Source: Crocinitomicaceae bacterium
GTDB lineage: Bacteria; Bacteroidota; Bacteroidia; Flavobacteriales_D; Crocinitomicaceae
Direction: 5' to 3'
Assembly: GCA_021325675.1 (NCBI GenBank)
Contig: JAJTCM010000002.1
Location: forward strand, 62,001 to 126,000
DNA length: 64,000 nt
Position numbers and translations under genes: made by a program. Shown here piece after piece: positions 44,580 through 54,134 of the stretch. The notes under the pieces are model-generated. The model was not told the origin of the DNA, searched no databases, and worked only from the letters and a program-made list of their open reading frames with translations. Numbering within the stretch: position 1 is the stretch's first letter; each line of letters opens with the position of its first letter.

Positions 44580-46193
44580 ATGAAAATCAACAAAATAGTA
44601 GCTTTTGCTTTGTTAATCAGCGGCGCTTCTTTTGGTCAGAATTTACAAAATGCCGTACGCAACACAGACAACGAACAATTTGTTTTGGCGGATCAGGAAT
44701 TCCGTAAATTAATTAAGGCAGAACCGGCCAACGGATCCCTGTATTTTTACCTCGGTGAAAATTTCCAGGCCCAGGGCGAATTGGATTCAGCTATGGTTTA
44801 CTGGCAAAAAGCAGCCGATAAGGCCGTTGAAAAAGAATCTTCTACAGCTATGTCATCCGTTGCTGCAGGTAAAATCCTGTGGATTAAAGGAAACCAGGCT
44901 GCAGCGAAAGAGCAGTTCACGAAGGCAATGACTTTGACGAAAAACAAAAATGCCGAAGTGATCCGCAACATCGCGAAAGTGTATATTACTTCTGAGAAGA
45001 AAAACCTCGACGAGGCGATTACTTTGCTCGAAACGGCTATCAAGCTGGACGCTAAAAACGAAGACGGATACATCCTTTTGGGAGATGCCTGGAACGAGAA
45101 AACGCCTGAAAACGGCAGTAACGCCATCAAGCAATACAACAAGGTGCTGGATATTAACCCGAAATCGGCGCGTGGAATTGTACGTGTAGCTAAATTGTAT
45201 CAGCGTGCACAAAACTACGAGCTGGCAAACCAGAAATACATGGAAGCCCAAACGCTTGACCCGACTTACGCTCCTGCATACCGCGAAAATGCTGAGTTGA
45301 ACCTCAAATTCAACCAGTCTAAAAAAGCGATCGAAAACTGGAGAAAGTACCTGGAGCTGAACAACAGCATCGAAGCACGTTACCGTTTTGCTACGGCTAT
45401 GTTCCTCGGAAAGCAGTACTGCGAAGTGATCCCGGAGCTTGAAGGCTTGAAAAGCGGTGGCTTAGACAACTTCTACATCGAACGTATGCTGGCTTACTCT
45501 TATGCTGAGTGTGCAAACGACAAGGAAGCTTCCCTGAAAGGCTTGAAAGCCAGCGACGAGTTCTTCAAAATTGCACCGGCTGACAAAGTGATTTACCTGG
45601 ATTACAAATACAAAGGTTTATTGCTGGGCAACAGCGGACAGGATTCCCTGGCGCTTATCGAGCTGGAAAAAGCTTCCGAGCTGGACGAAACAGCGAAAAA
45701 AGAGCTTGCCGGACAAATTGGTAAACTCTACATGAAGGCGAAAAATTATGACAAAACGATCGCCATCTACGAGTATAAACTGGCAACAAACGGCCTGACA
45801 GCGACAGAAAACTTTGAATTGGGACGTGCATATTATTTCGGCCCTAAAAACTACGCCCTGGCTGACAGTGCGTTTACAAGACTTGCAGCTGCTTCCCCGA
45901 CCTATGTACCGGCTTACTTCTGGAAAGCGCGTACGGCCTTCCAGTTTGACCCGAAAAACGAAAAATGGCTCGCACAGCCTCATTACCAAAAAGTAATGGA
46001 GCTCATCAAGCCGGAGGAAAGAGCGACAGGAGCCAACAAATCCATGGCGCTGGAAGCTTCCCGCTACCTGGGTGACTATTATGTAAGCTCACCTGCAAAA
46101 GACATTACTAAAGCAAGAGAATACTGGACGATCGTAAGAGAACTCGAACCGAACGACCCGCAGGCGAAAGCTTTCTTTGCGAAGAATAAATAA
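44580..46193 (+). CDS. exported TPR-repeat protein
   Basis: 537 residues with a signal peptide (MKINKIVAFALLISGASFGQ) and about ten tetratricopeptide repeats (for example LYFYLGENFQAQGELDSAMV and GIVRVAKLYQRAQNYELANQ). A periplasmic scaffold; such a TPR protein commonly follows ExbBD-TonB genes in Flavobacteriales. Followed by a terminator at 46211. Confidence 0.9.
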   Translation: MKINKIVAFALLISGASFGQNLQNAVRNTDNEQFVLADQEFRKLIKAEPANGSLYFYLGENFQAQGELDSAMVYWQKAADKAVEKESSTAMSSVAAGKILWIKGNQAAAKEQFTKAMTLTKNKNAEVIRNIAKVYITSEKKNLDEAITLLETAIKLDAKNEDGYILLGDAWNEKTPENGSNAIKQYNKVLDINPKSARGIVRVAKLYQRAQNYELANQKYMEAQTLDPTYAPAYRENAELNLKFNQSKKAIENWRKYLELNNSIEARYRFATAMFLGKQYCEVIPELEGLKSGGLDNFYIERMLAYSYAECANDKEASLKGLKASDEFFKIAPADKVIYLDYKYKGLLLGNSGQDSLALIELEKASELDETAKKELAGQIGKLYMKAKNYDKTIAIYEYKLATNGLTATENFELGRAYYFGPKNYALADSAFTRLAAASPTYVPAYFWKARTAFQFDPKNEKWLAQPHYQKVMELIKPEERATGANKSMALEASRYLGDYYVSSPAKDITKAREYWTIVRELEPNDPQAKAFFAKNK

Positions 46194-46210
46194 ACAGGAC
46201 TAAATAACAG

Positions 46211-46239
46211 AAGCCTTCCCGAAACGGAGGGCTTTTTTT
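46211..46239 (+). terminator. terminator of the TPR gene
   Basis: AAGCC..TCC pairs with GGA.GGCTT around GAAAC, followed by seven T's. Confidence 0.75.
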
Positions 46240-46250
46240 ATGTTATGTTC

Positions 46251-46300
46251 GCCACAAATTTACACAAGTGATTAATCGTGTGATCTCTGTAATTCGTGGC
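46251..46300. repeat. GCCAC/GTGGC intergenic repeat, copy A
   Basis: GCCACAAATTTAC at the left and GTAATTCGTGGC at the right are imperfect inverted repeats around CACAAGTGATTAATCGTGTG. A second relative is at 51590-51666. Confidence 0.55.
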
Positions 46301-46414
46301 TAAACAGGGTTCCACTAAGCGGATCTGATGGATTACATCAATTGCCGCTTTTTTAAACATACTTCTTTTGGATATTTCACCAAAAAAATTATCTTTGTTA
46401 TTCTGATCCAATTT

Positions 46415-46798
46415 ATGAGAAATTACGCTGCTTGTGCCGCACTTTTGATTTTGTTTGCTTCCTGTGGCATCAGTGGTGAAGCCGTCCTGAACGAAACGGA
46501 AAATACGGCAGCGCATCCCCGGGAAGAATTACAGGGAACATTTACAAGTAAAAAGGGCGTGATGCATCCCGTCAGCTGCTACGGATACAACATTGGCTTT
46601 TTGAAGACCGAAGGCGCGGAAAATATCATCGTTTGTTTCGACAGGATCAGCAACAGCATGGATCTCGAGATTCCTTCCCAGTCGATTTATGTCAAAGGCC
46701 ATTCCGAAAACAAGACCATCGAAGCAATTCCTGACAATCCCTGTGAATCCGGAACGCGTAAGGTTTTCTACGTGGAAGAATGGCATATACTTAATTAA
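46415..46798 (+). CDS. small lipoprotein
   Basis: 127 residues from the ATG at 46415, opening a lipoprotein signal (MRNYAACAALLILFASCGIS). An upstream in-frame ATG at 46328 lies inside the repeat region and is rejected. The mature part has several Cys and a beta-rich end (GTRKVFYVEEWHILN). TATCTTTG-like boxes precede it. Function unknown. Confidence 0.65.
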   Translation: MRNYAACAALLILFASCGISGEAVLNETENTAAHPREELQGTFTSKKGVMHPVSCYGYNIGFLKTEGAENIIVCFDRISNSMDLEIPSQSIYVKGHSENKTIEAIPDNPCESGTRKVFYVEEWHILN

Positions 46799-46804
46799 TC
46801 TGAA

Positions 46805-47461
46805 ATGAAAAAAATACTTGGTTTCCTTCTTTTTGCTTTCTGCCTGGCGACAAATGCCCTGGCAGATTCCCCGTTGACTTCGACCGAATTTTTCCGGGCT
46901 TATCTGGAGGTGAAAGAAGTGAAATACGCAAGTGAAAATTCCCTGGATAAAAAACTGCTTGATTTCCTGGGTTCGGCTAAAGCTGATCCGGTGCATAAAC
47001 TGGCTGTGATCAACGCGCTTTCGTGGGGAAAAACAGAATATGCAACTACCTTCGAAGAATATCTTTTGAAGAAACGCAAAGGCCTCAAAAAAGAAGTGTT
47101 CGATTACCTGCGTATGACCGAAAACAGTGAAACACCCCAGGAAACGGAGCAAACACGCTTACTCACAGCTGACGACCTGATGTGCTGGTCTTACCTGCAG
47201 ACGATGGGCGATTATTTTCAGCCGGCGATGGGCATGCGCGGGGCATATTTCGGTTACGCCCGCAACCCGCAAAGCATGGCGCACATTACTTCTTTTTCCC
47301 TGATTGCCGCCCAGCAGGCTTTTGATACGGATTGGTGCCAGGTTTACATGATCCCGAAAACCATGCTGGAAGACACGGCTTATACCCAAAACCTGCTGAA
47401 GCCTGAAGCAGTTACTATCATTATGGAATATATCGGCCTCTATGCCGCTGAATGCGAATAA
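46805..47461 (+). CDS. exported hypothetical protein
   Basis: 218 residues with a signal peptide (MKKILGFLLFAFCLATNALA). Helical throughout; contains LTADDLMCWSYLQTMGDYFQ. No family recognised. Six bases after the lipoprotein and two before the DinB gene, so all three may be one operon. Confidence 0.65.
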   Translation: MKKILGFLLFAFCLATNALADSPLTSTEFFRAYLEVKEVKYASENSLDKKLLDFLGSAKADPVHKLAVINALSWGKTEYATTFEEYLLKKRKGLKKEVFDYLRMTENSETPQETEQTRLLTADDLMCWSYLQTMGDYFQPAMGMRGAYFGYARNPQSMAHITSFSLIAAQQAFDTDWCQVYMIPKTMLEDTAYTQNLLKPEAVTIIMEYIGLYAAECE

Positions 47462-47463
47462 CT

Positions 47464-47976
47464 ATGATCACGAAACCAGATATTACGACTATCCCGGACT
47501 ATTTTGTCTATTATACCGGGCTGGTACAACAGAACAACCTCGTTGAAGCACTCGCGAAAAATTACGGGACAAACCTGGAATTGTTTGCTTCCATCCCGGT
47601 GGAAAAAGAAAATTTCGCCTATGCTCCCGGAAAATGGACCGTCAAACAAGTGCTCAGTCACCTGATTGATACAGAACGCGTATTCAGCTACCGCGCCCTG
47701 CGTTTTTCGCGCCGTGACAGCACCGATTTGCCCGGCTACGACGAAAACCTCTTCGCGGACAATTCAAACACGGAAAACATGATGCTCGAACGCCTGATGG
47801 AAGAATACCGCTGTGTCCGCAAATCAACGCTCAGCCTTTTCGAGGCGATGAACGACGAGATGCTGGATTTTCGCGGGACCGCCAACCAGATGGAATGTTC
47901 TGCCCGATCCCTCGGCTTTATGATCGCAGGCCACGAGATCCATCATTGCAATGTATTGAAGCAGCGCTATCTGTAG
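47464..47976 (+). CDS. DinB-family protein
   Basis: 170 residues from the ATG at 47464; a start at 47452 overlaps the previous gene. Four-helix bundle pattern with the metal-site motifs WTVKQVLSHLIDTERVFSYR (first His) and GHEIHHCNVLKQRYL (last two His). DinB proteins include bacillithiol-dependent or metal-dependent hydrolases; the substrate is unknown. Confidence 0.88.
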   Translation: MITKPDITTIPDYFVYYTGLVQQNNLVEALAKNYGTNLELFASIPVEKENFAYAPGKWTVKQVLSHLIDTERVFSYRALRFSRRDSTDLPGYDENLFADNSNTENMMLERLMEEYRCVRKSTLSLFEAMNDEMLDFRGTANQMECSARSLGFMIAGHEIHHCNVLKQRYL

Positions 47977-48062
47977 GAAAGGCTTTAGACAAGCAGACAA
48001 AAGACCGGTTCAGAACTTTCTAATGTCTTTTATCTTATGTCTTATAGTCTTCTCAAAATACC

Positions 48063-48070
48063 TATCTTTG
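48063..48070 (+). promoter_or_regulatory. putative -7 box of tyrS
   Basis: TATCTTTG matches the phylum's TAnnTTTG box 17 bases before the tyrS ATG. The region just upstream has GTCTT repeats rather than a clear -33 box. Confidence 0.4.
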
Positions 48071-48086
48071 CCCCAAATTTTCAGAT

Positions 48087-49382
48087 ATGTCATCAAATTT
48101 AATTGCAGAATTGCGTTGGAGAGGAATGATCCAGGATATCATGCCCGGAACAGAAGAACAACTGTTGAAGGAAATGACAACCTTGTATGTGGGCTTTGAC
48201 CCAACGGCGGATTCCCTGCATATCGGAAGCTTAGTGCCCATTATTTTACTCGTTCACGCGAAAAAATGCGGCCACAAATCCATCGCATTGGTGGGCGGCG
48301 CAACCGGGATGATCGGCGACCCCTCCGGGAAATCCGATGAGCGCAACCTGCTTGATGAAGCAACCCTTGAGAAAAATGTCAACGGGATCCGCAATGTATT
48401 AAGCCGTTTCCTGGATTTCAATTCGACGGAAAAAAATGCTCCGATTCTCGTAAATAATTATGACTGGATGAAAGAGTTTTCCTTCATTGATTTCGCACGC
48501 GAAGTCGGGAAACGCATCACGGTCAACTACATGATGGCGAAGGATTCTGTAAAAAAACGCATTGCCGGCGAAGGAGAAGGCATGTCTTTTACGGAATTTA
48601 CTTACCAGCTGATCCAGGGCTACGATTTTCAGCATTTATACAAAAATTACAACTGCCTGCTGCAAATGGGTGGTTCCGACCAGTGGGGAAATATCACTAC
48701 AGGAACGGAATTGATCCGCCGCATGAACGGTGAGGGCGCCAAAGCTTACGCAATGACCTGTCCGCTGATCACGAAAGCTGACGGCACGAAATTCGGTAAA
48801 TCCGAAGGCGGAAACGTGTGGCTCGACGCCGACAAAACATCTGTTTACGATTTTTACCAGTTCTGGCTCAACACCAGCGACGAAGATGCAGAAAAATACA
48901 TTAAGATTTTTACTTTCCTGGACGAAAAAACGATTACGGATTTAATCGCCAAACACCGCGAAGAACCGCACATGCGAACACTTCAAAAACGTTTGGCTGA
49001 GGAAGTAACGATTTTTGTCCACTCGGAAGACGCACTTCGTCAGGCCATTTTAGCTTCGCAGATCCTTTTCGGAAAATCCAGCGCGGAGGATATCAAATCC
49101 TTATCGGATGCTGATTTTCTGAGCATATTCAACGGTGTTCCACAGGCTCAGATTTCCAAAGCCGATTTCAATGAGCTAACGATCATCGATGCACTGTCCG
49201 GCAAAACGGGCTTCCTGCCATCCAACGGCGAAGCCAAGCGTGAGCTGAAAGCCAATGCAGTGACGGTTAACAAGGAAAAAGTAGGTGAAGGATTCGTTTT
49301 TTCCGCAGATAACCTCATCAACGGGAAATATGTGCTGATCGGGAAAGGGAAAAAGAATAATTACATCATCGAGGTACGGTAG
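48087..49382 (+). CDS. tyrS: tyrosyl-tRNA synthetase
   Basis: A 431-residue class I synthetase. HIGH motif: GFDPTADSLHIGSLVPI. KMSKS motif: KADGTKFGKSEGG. The C-terminal S4 RNA-binding part is KAELKANAVTVNKEKVGEGF-like (residues about 375-431). Full length. Followed by an inverted-repeat spacer. Confidence 0.97.
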   Translation: MSSNLIAELRWRGMIQDIMPGTEEQLLKEMTTLYVGFDPTADSLHIGSLVPIILLVHAKKCGHKSIALVGGATGMIGDPSGKSDERNLLDEATLEKNVNGIRNVLSRFLDFNSTEKNAPILVNNYDWMKEFSFIDFAREVGKRITVNYMMAKDSVKKRIAGEGEGMSFTEFTYQLIQGYDFQHLYKNYNCLLQMGGSDQWGNITTGTELIRRMNGEGAKAYAMTCPLITKADGTKFGKSEGGNVWLDADKTSVYDFYQFWLNTSDEDAEKYIKIFTFLDEKTITDLIAKHREEPHMRTLQKRLAEEVTIFVHSEDALRQAILASQILFGKSSAEDIKSLSDADFLSIFNGVPQAQISKADFNELTIIDALSGKTGFLPSNGEAKRELKANAVTVNKEKVGEGFVFSADNLINGKYVLIGKGKKNNYIIEVR

Positions 49383-49384
49383 TT

Positions 49385-49609
49385 GTCTCCCGCAGATCAC
49401 GCAGTTTTTTTTCGCTGATCCGCTAAAGCGGTCGCTGATAAGTTATTTACTTTTCTGTAGATATTTTCTGAAATTTTATCGCAGTTGAAATTAACCAAAA
49501 TCCTAATTTCAAGTGTGATAATTTCAAATAAAAAAATTGTCTTAAAACAAACCAAAAAAGAAAAATTAGCGCCCATCTGCGAAAAAAATCCGCGCAATCT
49601 GCGGGAAAC
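49385..49609. repeat. intergenic element bounded by ~31-bp imperfect inverted repeats
   Basis: The left end (49385-49415) and right end (49579-49609) match in about 26 of 31 positions as inverted copies (CCCGCAGAT core). The AT-rich middle has no reading frame. It fills the whole gap between convergent tyrS and yggS, so it could act as a bidirectional terminator or be a MITE-like repeat. Confidence 0.6.
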
Positions 49610-50268
49610 TATCTCCCGCCGAAAATCGAGCTTCCGACGCGGATCATGGTACTTCCTTCGGCAATGGCAATTTGGTAATCGCCGCTCATACCCATGGAAA
49701 TTTCTCTGAATTCGGGATTGAACTTGAAATGGTGGCTTTTGATGATGTGGAAATAATTGTATAAAGTCCGGAATTCATCTTCGACCTGTTCGGTGTTGTC
49801 TGTGAAAGAAGCCATGCCCATCACACCGGCAATACGCACGTTTTCCATTTCAAAATAGCTTTCGCTCTTGAGGATTTCCGTTGCTTCATCGAAATCAAGC
49901 CCAAACTTGGTGTCTTCCTGCGCAATGTGGAATTGCAGCAAACAATCGATCACGCGGTTATTTTTTTTAGCTTCCTTGTTGATTTCCTGCAGCAGCTTCA
50001 GGCTGTCTACCGCATGAATGAGACTTACGAACGGCGCCATGTATTTCACCTTGTTCGTTTGCAAATGGCCGATCAGGTGCCACTGGATATCTTTGGGAAG
50101 CGCTTCGTATTTGTCGCACATTTCCTGGACCTTATTTTCGCCAAAAACGCGCTGCCCGGCTTGATAAGCCTGTAAAATATCCTCCACGGGCTTCGTTTTG
50201 GAAACGGCAACCAGCGTTACGTTTGCCGGCAATTCCGATTTGAGCTTCAGGATTTTTTCGGCAATCAT
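49609..50268 (-). CDS. yggS: YggS-family pyridoxal phosphate homeostasis protein
   Basis: 219 residues. The PLP-binding lysine is in TLVAVSKTKPVEDI. FGENKVQEMCDKYEALPKDI, WHLIGHLQTNK and the C-terminal SMGMSGDYQIAIAEGSTMIR are diagnostic. It is overlapped at its start by the end of the DUF1015 gene. Confidence 0.94.
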   Translation of the reverse strand: MIAEKILKLKSELPANVTLVAVSKTKPVEDILQAYQAGQRVFGENKVQEMCDKYEALPKDIQWHLIGHLQTNKVKYMAPFVSLIHAVDSLKLLQEINKEAKKNNRVIDCLLQFHIAQEDTKFGLDFDEATEILKSESYFEMENVRIAGVMGMASFTDNTEQVEDEFRTLYNYFHIIKSHHFKFNPEFREISMGMSGDYQIAIAEGSTMIRVGSSIFGGR

Positions 50269-51500
50269 TCTTTTATATTGTAAATCGTTAAACCACTTCG
50301 CAGCTTGGGCTCAACCCACGTTGATTTCGGCGGCATGATCAAGTGGTTATCGGCTACGCGTTTGACTTGCTCCATGGTGATCGGGTACAGCACAAAGCCC
50401 AGCTCGGCTTTCTGATTAGCGATCGGATCGGAAATTGCCTCAATCCCAAGATTCCCGCTGATAAATTCGATATTTGAATCGGTTTTGAGATCTTTGATCC
50501 CCAACAGCGGGGTCAGGATATATTGGGTCAGGATTTCTGCGTCCAGGCAAGCTACGGGATGATTATCATTGACTGTTTCCGGCTTGCAGGTCAGCTTGTA
50601 CCATTCGCTGCGCAGGTTCATCGTAATTTCATGCTCTTTTTGCGGCTTTTGGGCTGAATCCAGTTTTTCGACCGTAAAATGTTCACTCAACTGATCCAGT
50701 ATAGCTTGCGAGCCCAAACCTTTCAGCGATTTCACCAGGCGATTGAATTCAAGGATTTTCATCCGGCTGTCGTCCATCAGGAAAGCAAGGAAATAGTTAT
50801 GGTTTTCAGTTTTGATCGCTGGATTAGACCGGTATTTTTCTGCTAAGCGGGCTGAAGATGCCGAACGGTGATGACCATCGGCAATATAGATTTCCGGAAT
50901 TTTATCGAAGAGCTCCAATACCTGCTTTTCGTGCTCTTTGTTTACCAGCCACAATTCATGTTTCACCAGGTCGGTGGTCGAAAATTCATATTCCGGGCGG
51001 TCCTGCATGATTTTTTCATACAAAGCGTTTAAGCCGTCATTTTTCGGATAGGAAAGCAATACCGGCTCTGCATTAAAACCAACGAGGTCGAGGTAATTGG
51101 TAAACATTTCCTCGCGGGAAGTGAGTGTAGCTTCGTGCTTTTTCACCAGGTCGCGGTCGTATTCATCCACGCTCGCGCCGGCAATGATCCCAACAAATGC
51201 GTGATCGTTTTTAGTTTGGCGGTAAAGATAGAGATGCTCTTCTTTGTCCTGGATTAAAATCCCGGCTTCACAAAATAATTCGAACTGGTGCTTGACATTC
51301 AGGAAACGCTCCCGCGAATTCGGCCTGGTTTTCACCTCCTCCTTGTATTCCGGGTTAATGATCCGGATAAAAGTATACGGATTTTCCTCCAGCTTGGCTT
51401 TGAGGATTGATTTTCTATAAGTGTAAACCGGCCGTGTGGCAACGAGATGAGCCTTGTCGCGCGTCGGACGGATTGCTTTGAAGGGTTTTAATTTCGCCAT
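50265..51500 (-). CDS. DUF1015-family protein
   Basis: 411 residues. Contains the family motif IYIADGHHRSASSARLAEKY and the N-terminal FKAIRPTRDKAHLVATRPVY. Function unproven; the family is often placed next to serine-biosynthesis genes in Bacteroidota. The stop overlaps the yggS start by four bases, so the pair is an operon. Confidence 0.9.
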   Translation of the reverse strand: MAKLKPFKAIRPTRDKAHLVATRPVYTYRKSILKAKLEENPYTFIRIINPEYKEEVKTRPNSRERFLNVKHQFELFCEAGILIQDKEEHLYLYRQTKNDHAFVGIIAGASVDEYDRDLVKKHEATLTSREEMFTNYLDLVGFNAEPVLLSYPKNDGLNALYEKIMQDRPEYEFSTTDLVKHELWLVNKEHEKQVLELFDKIPEIYIADGHHRSASSARLAEKYRSNPAIKTENHNYFLAFLMDDSRMKILEFNRLVKSLKGLGSQAILDQLSEHFTVEKLDSAQKPQKEHEITMNLRSEWYKLTCKPETVNDNHPVACLDAEILTQYILTPLLGIKDLKTDSNIEFISGNLGIEAISDPIANQKAELGFVLYPITMEQVKRVADNHLIMPPKSTWVEPKLRSGLTIYNIKE

Positions 51501-51589
51501 GGGTAAAAAACGTAGGCGAAGATAAAAAATAATCCTGAATCTGGGATTCAGGGCATTTTACGAATGCAAGAATTATTTCACAATCAGAT

Positions 51590-51666
51590 AATTCACAAGT
51601 GATTAATTCGTATAATTTTAACTTTCTAATTCAAACCGGGATAATTTGTGCATTCGTGGCTAAAAC
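51590..51666. repeat. GTGGC intergenic repeat, copy B
   Basis: CACAAGTGATTAATTCGT (from 51594) and ATTCGTGGCTAAAACA (51652 on) correspond to the two halves of copy A at 46251-46300, with extra bases between. The rest of the 252-base gap before the hexosaminidase holds only a TACTTTTG box (51741-51748). Confidence 0.55.
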
Positions 51667-51752
51667 ACTCTTAATCGACTTATTTCTGTTTGCGGTCATC
51701 ATCAAAACCTGTTAAGCGTCCCGGATTTTCTCAAAAAGCTTACTTTTGTTTC

Positions 51753-54041
51753 ATGAAAAATCTATTTGCCGGACTTTTTTTCGTTTTATCGGCCGCTTTG
51801 CTTTCCGCACAGTGCCCTGTAATCCCGGCGCCAACAAGCTATACCAGTCAGAAAACGCAATTTGAGCTGAAGGAAACCGTATTGGTCAATTTTGGCGATG
51901 TTCCTGTAAATATTCAACAGCACCTGGAACATATGCTGCTGGAAAATTACGGCTTGAAGCTGATTAACGCAAATGATAAAATACCTCAGATTACATTCAG
52001 GGAAGTTGATCCTGTTGATCATAACGATTTTTATTCCATTGAGGTCCGTGAACAAACTGTTTCCGTTGATTACACTTCCGAAGCTTATTGTTTTTATGCC
52101 GTCAATTCTTTGTTTCAACTGATAGAAAATTCCGGGAAAAGCTATTTTATCCGTTCCGGCAAATTAATTGATTATCCCAAGTTTTCCTGGCGTGGACTGC
52201 ATCTCGACGTGAGCCGTCATTTTTTCACCGTGGACGAAGTGAAACGCTACATCGACCTGATGGCTTTTTACAAGTTCAACACGTTTCACTGGCATTTAAC
52301 GGATGACCAGGGATGGCGGATTGAGATCAAACAATTTCCTAAACTCACCGAAACCGGGGCCTGGCGCGACAGTACCGTAAATAAACATTACACTACTGTT
52401 CCGAGAACATATACCGTTGAGAAATACGGCGGGTTTTACACCCAGGAACAGATCAAAAATGTGATTAAATACGCCGCCGACCGTTACATTACTGTTGTTC
52501 CTGAAATCGAAATGCCCGGACATGCCCGCGCAGCTTTGTCAGCCTATCCTGAGCTTTCCTGTACCGGTAAACGACAGGGCGCAGAAGGATTGTGGGGCGT
52601 TTTTGACGATATTTACTGCTCCAAAAAAGAAACTATTGATTTCAATAAAGCTGTGTTAGACGAAGTTGCGGCTTTATTTCCTTCACCTTACATTCACATT
52701 GGCGGAGACGAAGCGCCGAAAGAACGCTGGAAAAAATGCCCGGACTGCCAGCGCGTGATCCGGGAAAACGGACTGAAGGACGAACATGAGCTACAGAGCT
52801 ATTTTATCCGGCAGATAGACGCCCATTTGACTTCGAAAGGTAAAAAACTGATCGGCTGGGACGAAATTCTCGAAGGCGGGCTTTCTCCTAATGCCAGTGT
52901 AATGTCGTGGCGCGGCTTTGAAGGTGGTATTGAAGCTGTCAAACAAGGCCATGCGGTGGTCATGAGCCCGGGATCACATTGTTATTTCGATCATTATCAA
53001 AGCAGCCACCCGAATGAGCCAATCGCTTTCGGAGGCTTCACCCCTATTGAAAAAGTCTATGCTTTTGATCCGGTTCCTCCGGGTTTAAGTGAACAGGAAA
53101 GCGAGTTGATTTTGGGCGCGCAGGCCAATCTCTGGACGGAATACATTCCCGATATGAAACAGCTGGAATACATGGTTTACCCGCGGGCTTTGGCTTTGTC
53201 GCAGGTTTTGTGGAGCGTTAACAAACCATCCTATGAAGATTTTCAGCAGGTTTTGGTTGACAAGCATTTACCGCTGCTGGAGCGCAAAGGCGTCAATTAT
53301 TCCAAAGCTATGTTTTACCCGCAGCTGACAATTGTTCCGGGCGAAAAGCAAAGCAGCTCTTTGTCTTATCAATTTAACAAACCGCAAAATAAGCTGTCGT
53401 ATTTTTATTCAGAGGAAATCAACGGGAAGCGCATCCTTTTGAAAGACAGCAAAAATAAGGCGATAGATTCCTTGCCGGTAGCGGGAAACTTTGCAAAATC
53501 ATTCGAAAAATATCCTTCGGAACAGGATTATACAGCGCACTTGTCTGTATTTGATGGCAAGAACTTCCTGAATTACGCTACGTTTACATATCACATTCAC
53601 GCAGGGCTCGGCTTGCCTGTAAAATTCATCACTCCACCCAACAAACGCTACGCGGGAAAAGAGCTGACACTTGTTGACGGTGTGATTGGCCGCATTCCCT
53701 GGAACTCATCTGAATGGATTGGTTTCGATACTTCCCGGATCGTGCTGGAAATGGACCTCCAGGAGAAAAAAACAGTAAAATCGCTGGGATTACGTTTCCT
53801 CGACGATGAATCTTCGTGGATCCATGTACCCGAAAATGTAGAGGTACAGCATTCCACAGATGGCAAAAAATGGGTAAGCCTGCAGCAAAAAACCCAGGTT
53901 AAAACACAGCTTGAAATACAGCAAAGCTGCAGATATCTGCGTTTTATCATCACTTCAAAAACCCAAATCCCGGACGGGAAACCCGGCGCAGGACATGTTC
54001 CGTGGACGTTTATGGACGAGATTATTGTGCTAATTGAGTAA
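51753..54041 (+). CDS. beta-N-acetylhexosaminidase (GH20)
   Basis: 762 residues from the ATG at 51753, which opens a signal peptide (MKNLFAGLFFVLSAALLSAQ). The upstream in-frame ATG at 51690 is rejected. N-terminal GH20b-like domain, then the catalytic barrel: FSWRGLHLDVSRHFF, FHWHLTDDQGWRIEI, EIEMPGHARAALSAYPELSC, and the Asp-Glu pair in YIHIGGDEAPKERW. A C-terminal carbohydrate-binding-like region ends VPWTFMDEIIVLIE. Hydrolyses terminal GlcNAc/GalNAc, for example from chitin or glycans. Probably periplasmic. Confidence 0.93.
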   Translation: MKNLFAGLFFVLSAALLSAQCPVIPAPTSYTSQKTQFELKETVLVNFGDVPVNIQQHLEHMLLENYGLKLINANDKIPQITFREVDPVDHNDFYSIEVREQTVSVDYTSEAYCFYAVNSLFQLIENSGKSYFIRSGKLIDYPKFSWRGLHLDVSRHFFTVDEVKRYIDLMAFYKFNTFHWHLTDDQGWRIEIKQFPKLTETGAWRDSTVNKHYTTVPRTYTVEKYGGFYTQEQIKNVIKYAADRYITVVPEIEMPGHARAALSAYPELSCTGKRQGAEGLWGVFDDIYCSKKETIDFNKAVLDEVAALFPSPYIHIGGDEAPKERWKKCPDCQRVIRENGLKDEHELQSYFIRQIDAHLTSKGKKLIGWDEILEGGLSPNASVMSWRGFEGGIEAVKQGHAVVMSPGSHCYFDHYQSSHPNEPIAFGGFTPIEKVYAFDPVPPGLSEQESELILGAQANLWTEYIPDMKQLEYMVYPRALALSQVLWSVNKPSYEDFQQVLVDKHLPLLERKGVNYSKAMFYPQLTIVPGEKQSSSLSYQFNKPQNKLSYFYSEEINGKRILLKDSKNKAIDSLPVAGNFAKSFEKYPSEQDYTAHLSVFDGKNFLNYATFTYHIHAGLGLPVKFITPPNKRYAGKELTLVDGVIGRIPWNSSEWIGFDTSRIVLEMDLQEKKTVKSLGLRFLDDESSWIHVPENVEVQHSTDGKKWVSLQQKTQVKTQLEIQQSCRYLRFIITSKTQIPDGKPGAGHVPWTFMDEIIVLIE

Positions 54042-54134
54042 TGAAAGGTAAAAATGAATTGCGACGGACTTATGCGACCGCACTGGCATATTCAACTATT
54101 AGCATATTATCCCATTAAGCATTAACTTCGCGTT

